DNA of 64,000 nt from Anagrus nilaparvatae. Taxonomy: Eukaryota > Arthropoda > Insecta > Hymenoptera > Mymaridae. Below the pieces are notes generated by a model. It was not told where the DNA came from and ran no database searches. It saw only the letters and a list, made by a program, of their open reading frames with translations. Both the position numbers and the translations under genes were made by a program. Below are positions 62,865 through 64,000 of this stretch, in pieces; position 1 is the first letter of the stretch; the number at the start of each line of letters is the position of its first letter. The stretch is from NCBI GenBank assembly GCA_022575985.1, contig JAKSXM010000007.1:62278501-62342500 (forward strand). The letters run 5' to 3'.

Positions 62865-62978
62865 TTGTGGATTGAAAGGTCTTTGCATTCTAAGGGCTGC
62901 TTCAGAAAAACCCCCAGCTTGTGAAAACACAACCAACGGTGGTGGTAACTGATTTGGTACGTATGCTGAATTATCCAT
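62865..62978 (-). CDS. First coding exon of the minus-strand gene
   Basis: Thirty-eight codons start MDNSAYVPNQLPPPLVVFSQ and end AALRMQRPFNPQ before a GTTAGT donor. AATTTTAG lies directly before the ATG at 62978, so the exon begins at the start codon itself or is an internal exon opening with Met. An upstream candidate exon ending at 63983 would put a TAG in frame just before this ATG, supporting it as the start. It ends in phase 0, matching the 60079 acceptor. It is Pro-rich with no recognised domain; I cannot name the family. Confidence 0.8.
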
Positions 62979-63982
62979 CTAAAATTTCATCGAAGGTTTT
63001 TTTTTCGTTTTTGGCCGAATTTTTTTATTTTATGAACCACTGGTTATTTTTGTAAAAAAATTTTTAATTTTCAGTATGAAACTTGATAATTTCATTTTTA
63101 AGGGAAGTGTATCAAATTTTATCAAATTTTTGAAGTTTTAAAGTTGAATAAATATCAAATTACCTGGATGAATCCAAGTAAAATTCAATTTTAATAAATT
63201 CTTTAAATTTTTCATATTGACTAGCTTATTGTGTGATCTGCATTTGGTAATTGAGTTATTAATGAATAAATTTGTATTTAGTCTTACAAAAAAATATTTA
63301 TCTGCAAAAATATTTTATTTCACTGTAAAAAAACAACTGATTTTTTATCATCGATAAAATATTATAAGATTAAACATGTGTGTACATTTTCAAACAGGTT
63401 TAAGTTATAAAGATCTTAGCTATAGTTCTTTATCAAAGTCTTTCTTTGATACCAAAATTCATTGAAAAATGAAATAAGTAAAAATAAAAATTTTCTTTGA
63501 GAATTCTCAGTATTTTATAAGACCAGGTTGTGAAAATTAGTAAAAAAGACAGATTTTGAAGAATCTCGAATTCTTTTCTGAGATTTTTTGTACTTTATGA
63601 CATAATTTACGCAAAATTCTGCAAATTAAAACATGCAAAACGCGAGGTACTCAAGAATTAATCAGTTCAAACAATTTTTTGCATGCGTTCAGTTTTGGTA
63701 ATCAAAATGTTAATTTTTTGCAGAAAATTATTTGTACCGGGACACACTTTCAATTTTTTTTTAAGTGCATGGTCCTTACCTCGGTCTTTACTAATATTTA
63801 TGATTATTCAAGTTTACTTTCAGGTGGCTTAGAAATTTATCGTTAATCCATAAAATATTAAATATTATTCACAAAAATTAATTTTAAAACAATTAACTCT
63901 TAAAATATTAAAAGCGTAAAACCATCCGCAGAATCTTTAATTTAAAAATACCTTCTTTAAATTTTAAAATACGAATTTTTAC
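62979..63982. other. Probable first intron
   Basis: AT-rich sequence between the candidate untranslated exon and the first coding exon. No other feature was found. Confidence 0.4.
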
Positions 63983-64000
63983 CTAAGACTGATTGGGCAG
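63983..64000 (-). other. Candidate 5' untranslated exon, truncated by window edge
   Basis: The minus strand reads CTGCCCAATCAGTCTTAG followed by GTAAAAA, a plausible donor. Joined to 62978 it places TAG in frame immediately upstream of the ATG, as expected for 5' untranslated sequence. Only 18 bases are visible, so this is tentative. Confidence 0.35.

Noticed and set aside
59545..62978. Assignment of the minus-strand gene to the Runt/RUNX family
   Set aside because: FNPQ before an exon junction and DTKELQ after it recall the RUNX region downstream of the Runt domain, but no Runt domain or WRPY end is present and the rest does not match, so I do not name it.

Overview
The window is very AT-rich eukaryotic DNA with GT-AG splice signals, a nuclear tRNA gene with an internal promoter and a T-run terminator, Penelope-like, Copia-like, Tigger-like and hAT-like elements, and many palindromic MITEs. 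An insect or other arthropod fits best; the species cannot be named from the sequence. Nearly all of it is intron or intergenic DNA, and most open frames are chance or antisense shadows.

Host coding sequence is sparse and lies mainly on the minus strand. A candidate 5' untranslated exon ends at 63983, a first coding exon lies at 62865-62978, and a long exon at 59545-60079 encodes a His/Phe-rich segment, a KRLKLE basic patch and a Ser/Thr/Pro-rich acidic tail. A GC-rich exon at 15606-15740 is phase-compatible with the 59.5 kb exon, so all may belong to one gene with an intron of about 44 kb. A 37-nt candidate exon at 3322-3358 would continue the frame. I do not recognise the family; a nuclear or transcription regulator is only an inference from composition. 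A degenerate run of TTYT/VVTETI-type repeats (54696-55880, minus) reads as a pseudogene. A tRNA-Ile(AAT) gene at 16472 sits on the plus strand, inside that intron if the gene model is right.

Layout: 1-4.9 kb AT desert with the small candidate exon; 4.9-6.2 kb a decayed Penelope-like element (RT end, GIY-YIG endonuclease, two hammerhead-ribozyme-like remnants); 10.6-12.4 kb a large foldback element with TA duplications and a second TA element nested in one arm; 15-19.6 kb palindromic repeats, the GC-rich exon and the tRNA; 27.3-28.4 kb nested MITEs; 35.9-36.5 kb a Tigger/pogo-type transposase pseudogene; 37.7-50.0 kb a truncated Copia-type element split by an 11,495-bp insertion; 50-54.7 kb mostly AT desert; 54.7-55.9 kb the repeat pseudogene; 59.5-64 kb the 5' end of the host gene with MITE copies between exons.

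The most striking object is that 11,495-bp insertion (37996-49490). It has perfect terminal inverted repeats beginning CAGGACTGG, an exact 8-bp target duplication (AGTCGAGC) and interrupts a recognisable Copia reverse-transcriptase frame, which together indicate a hAT-type transposition. It has no visible transposase. It carries several tandem-repeat families: a roughly 57-bp satellite of about 3.2 kb that reverses orientation, a three-subunit higher-order repeat of about 467 bp, units of about 270 bp, and a C-rich 28-bp minisatellite. It looks like a non-autonomous transposon that has become a carrier of satellite DNA.
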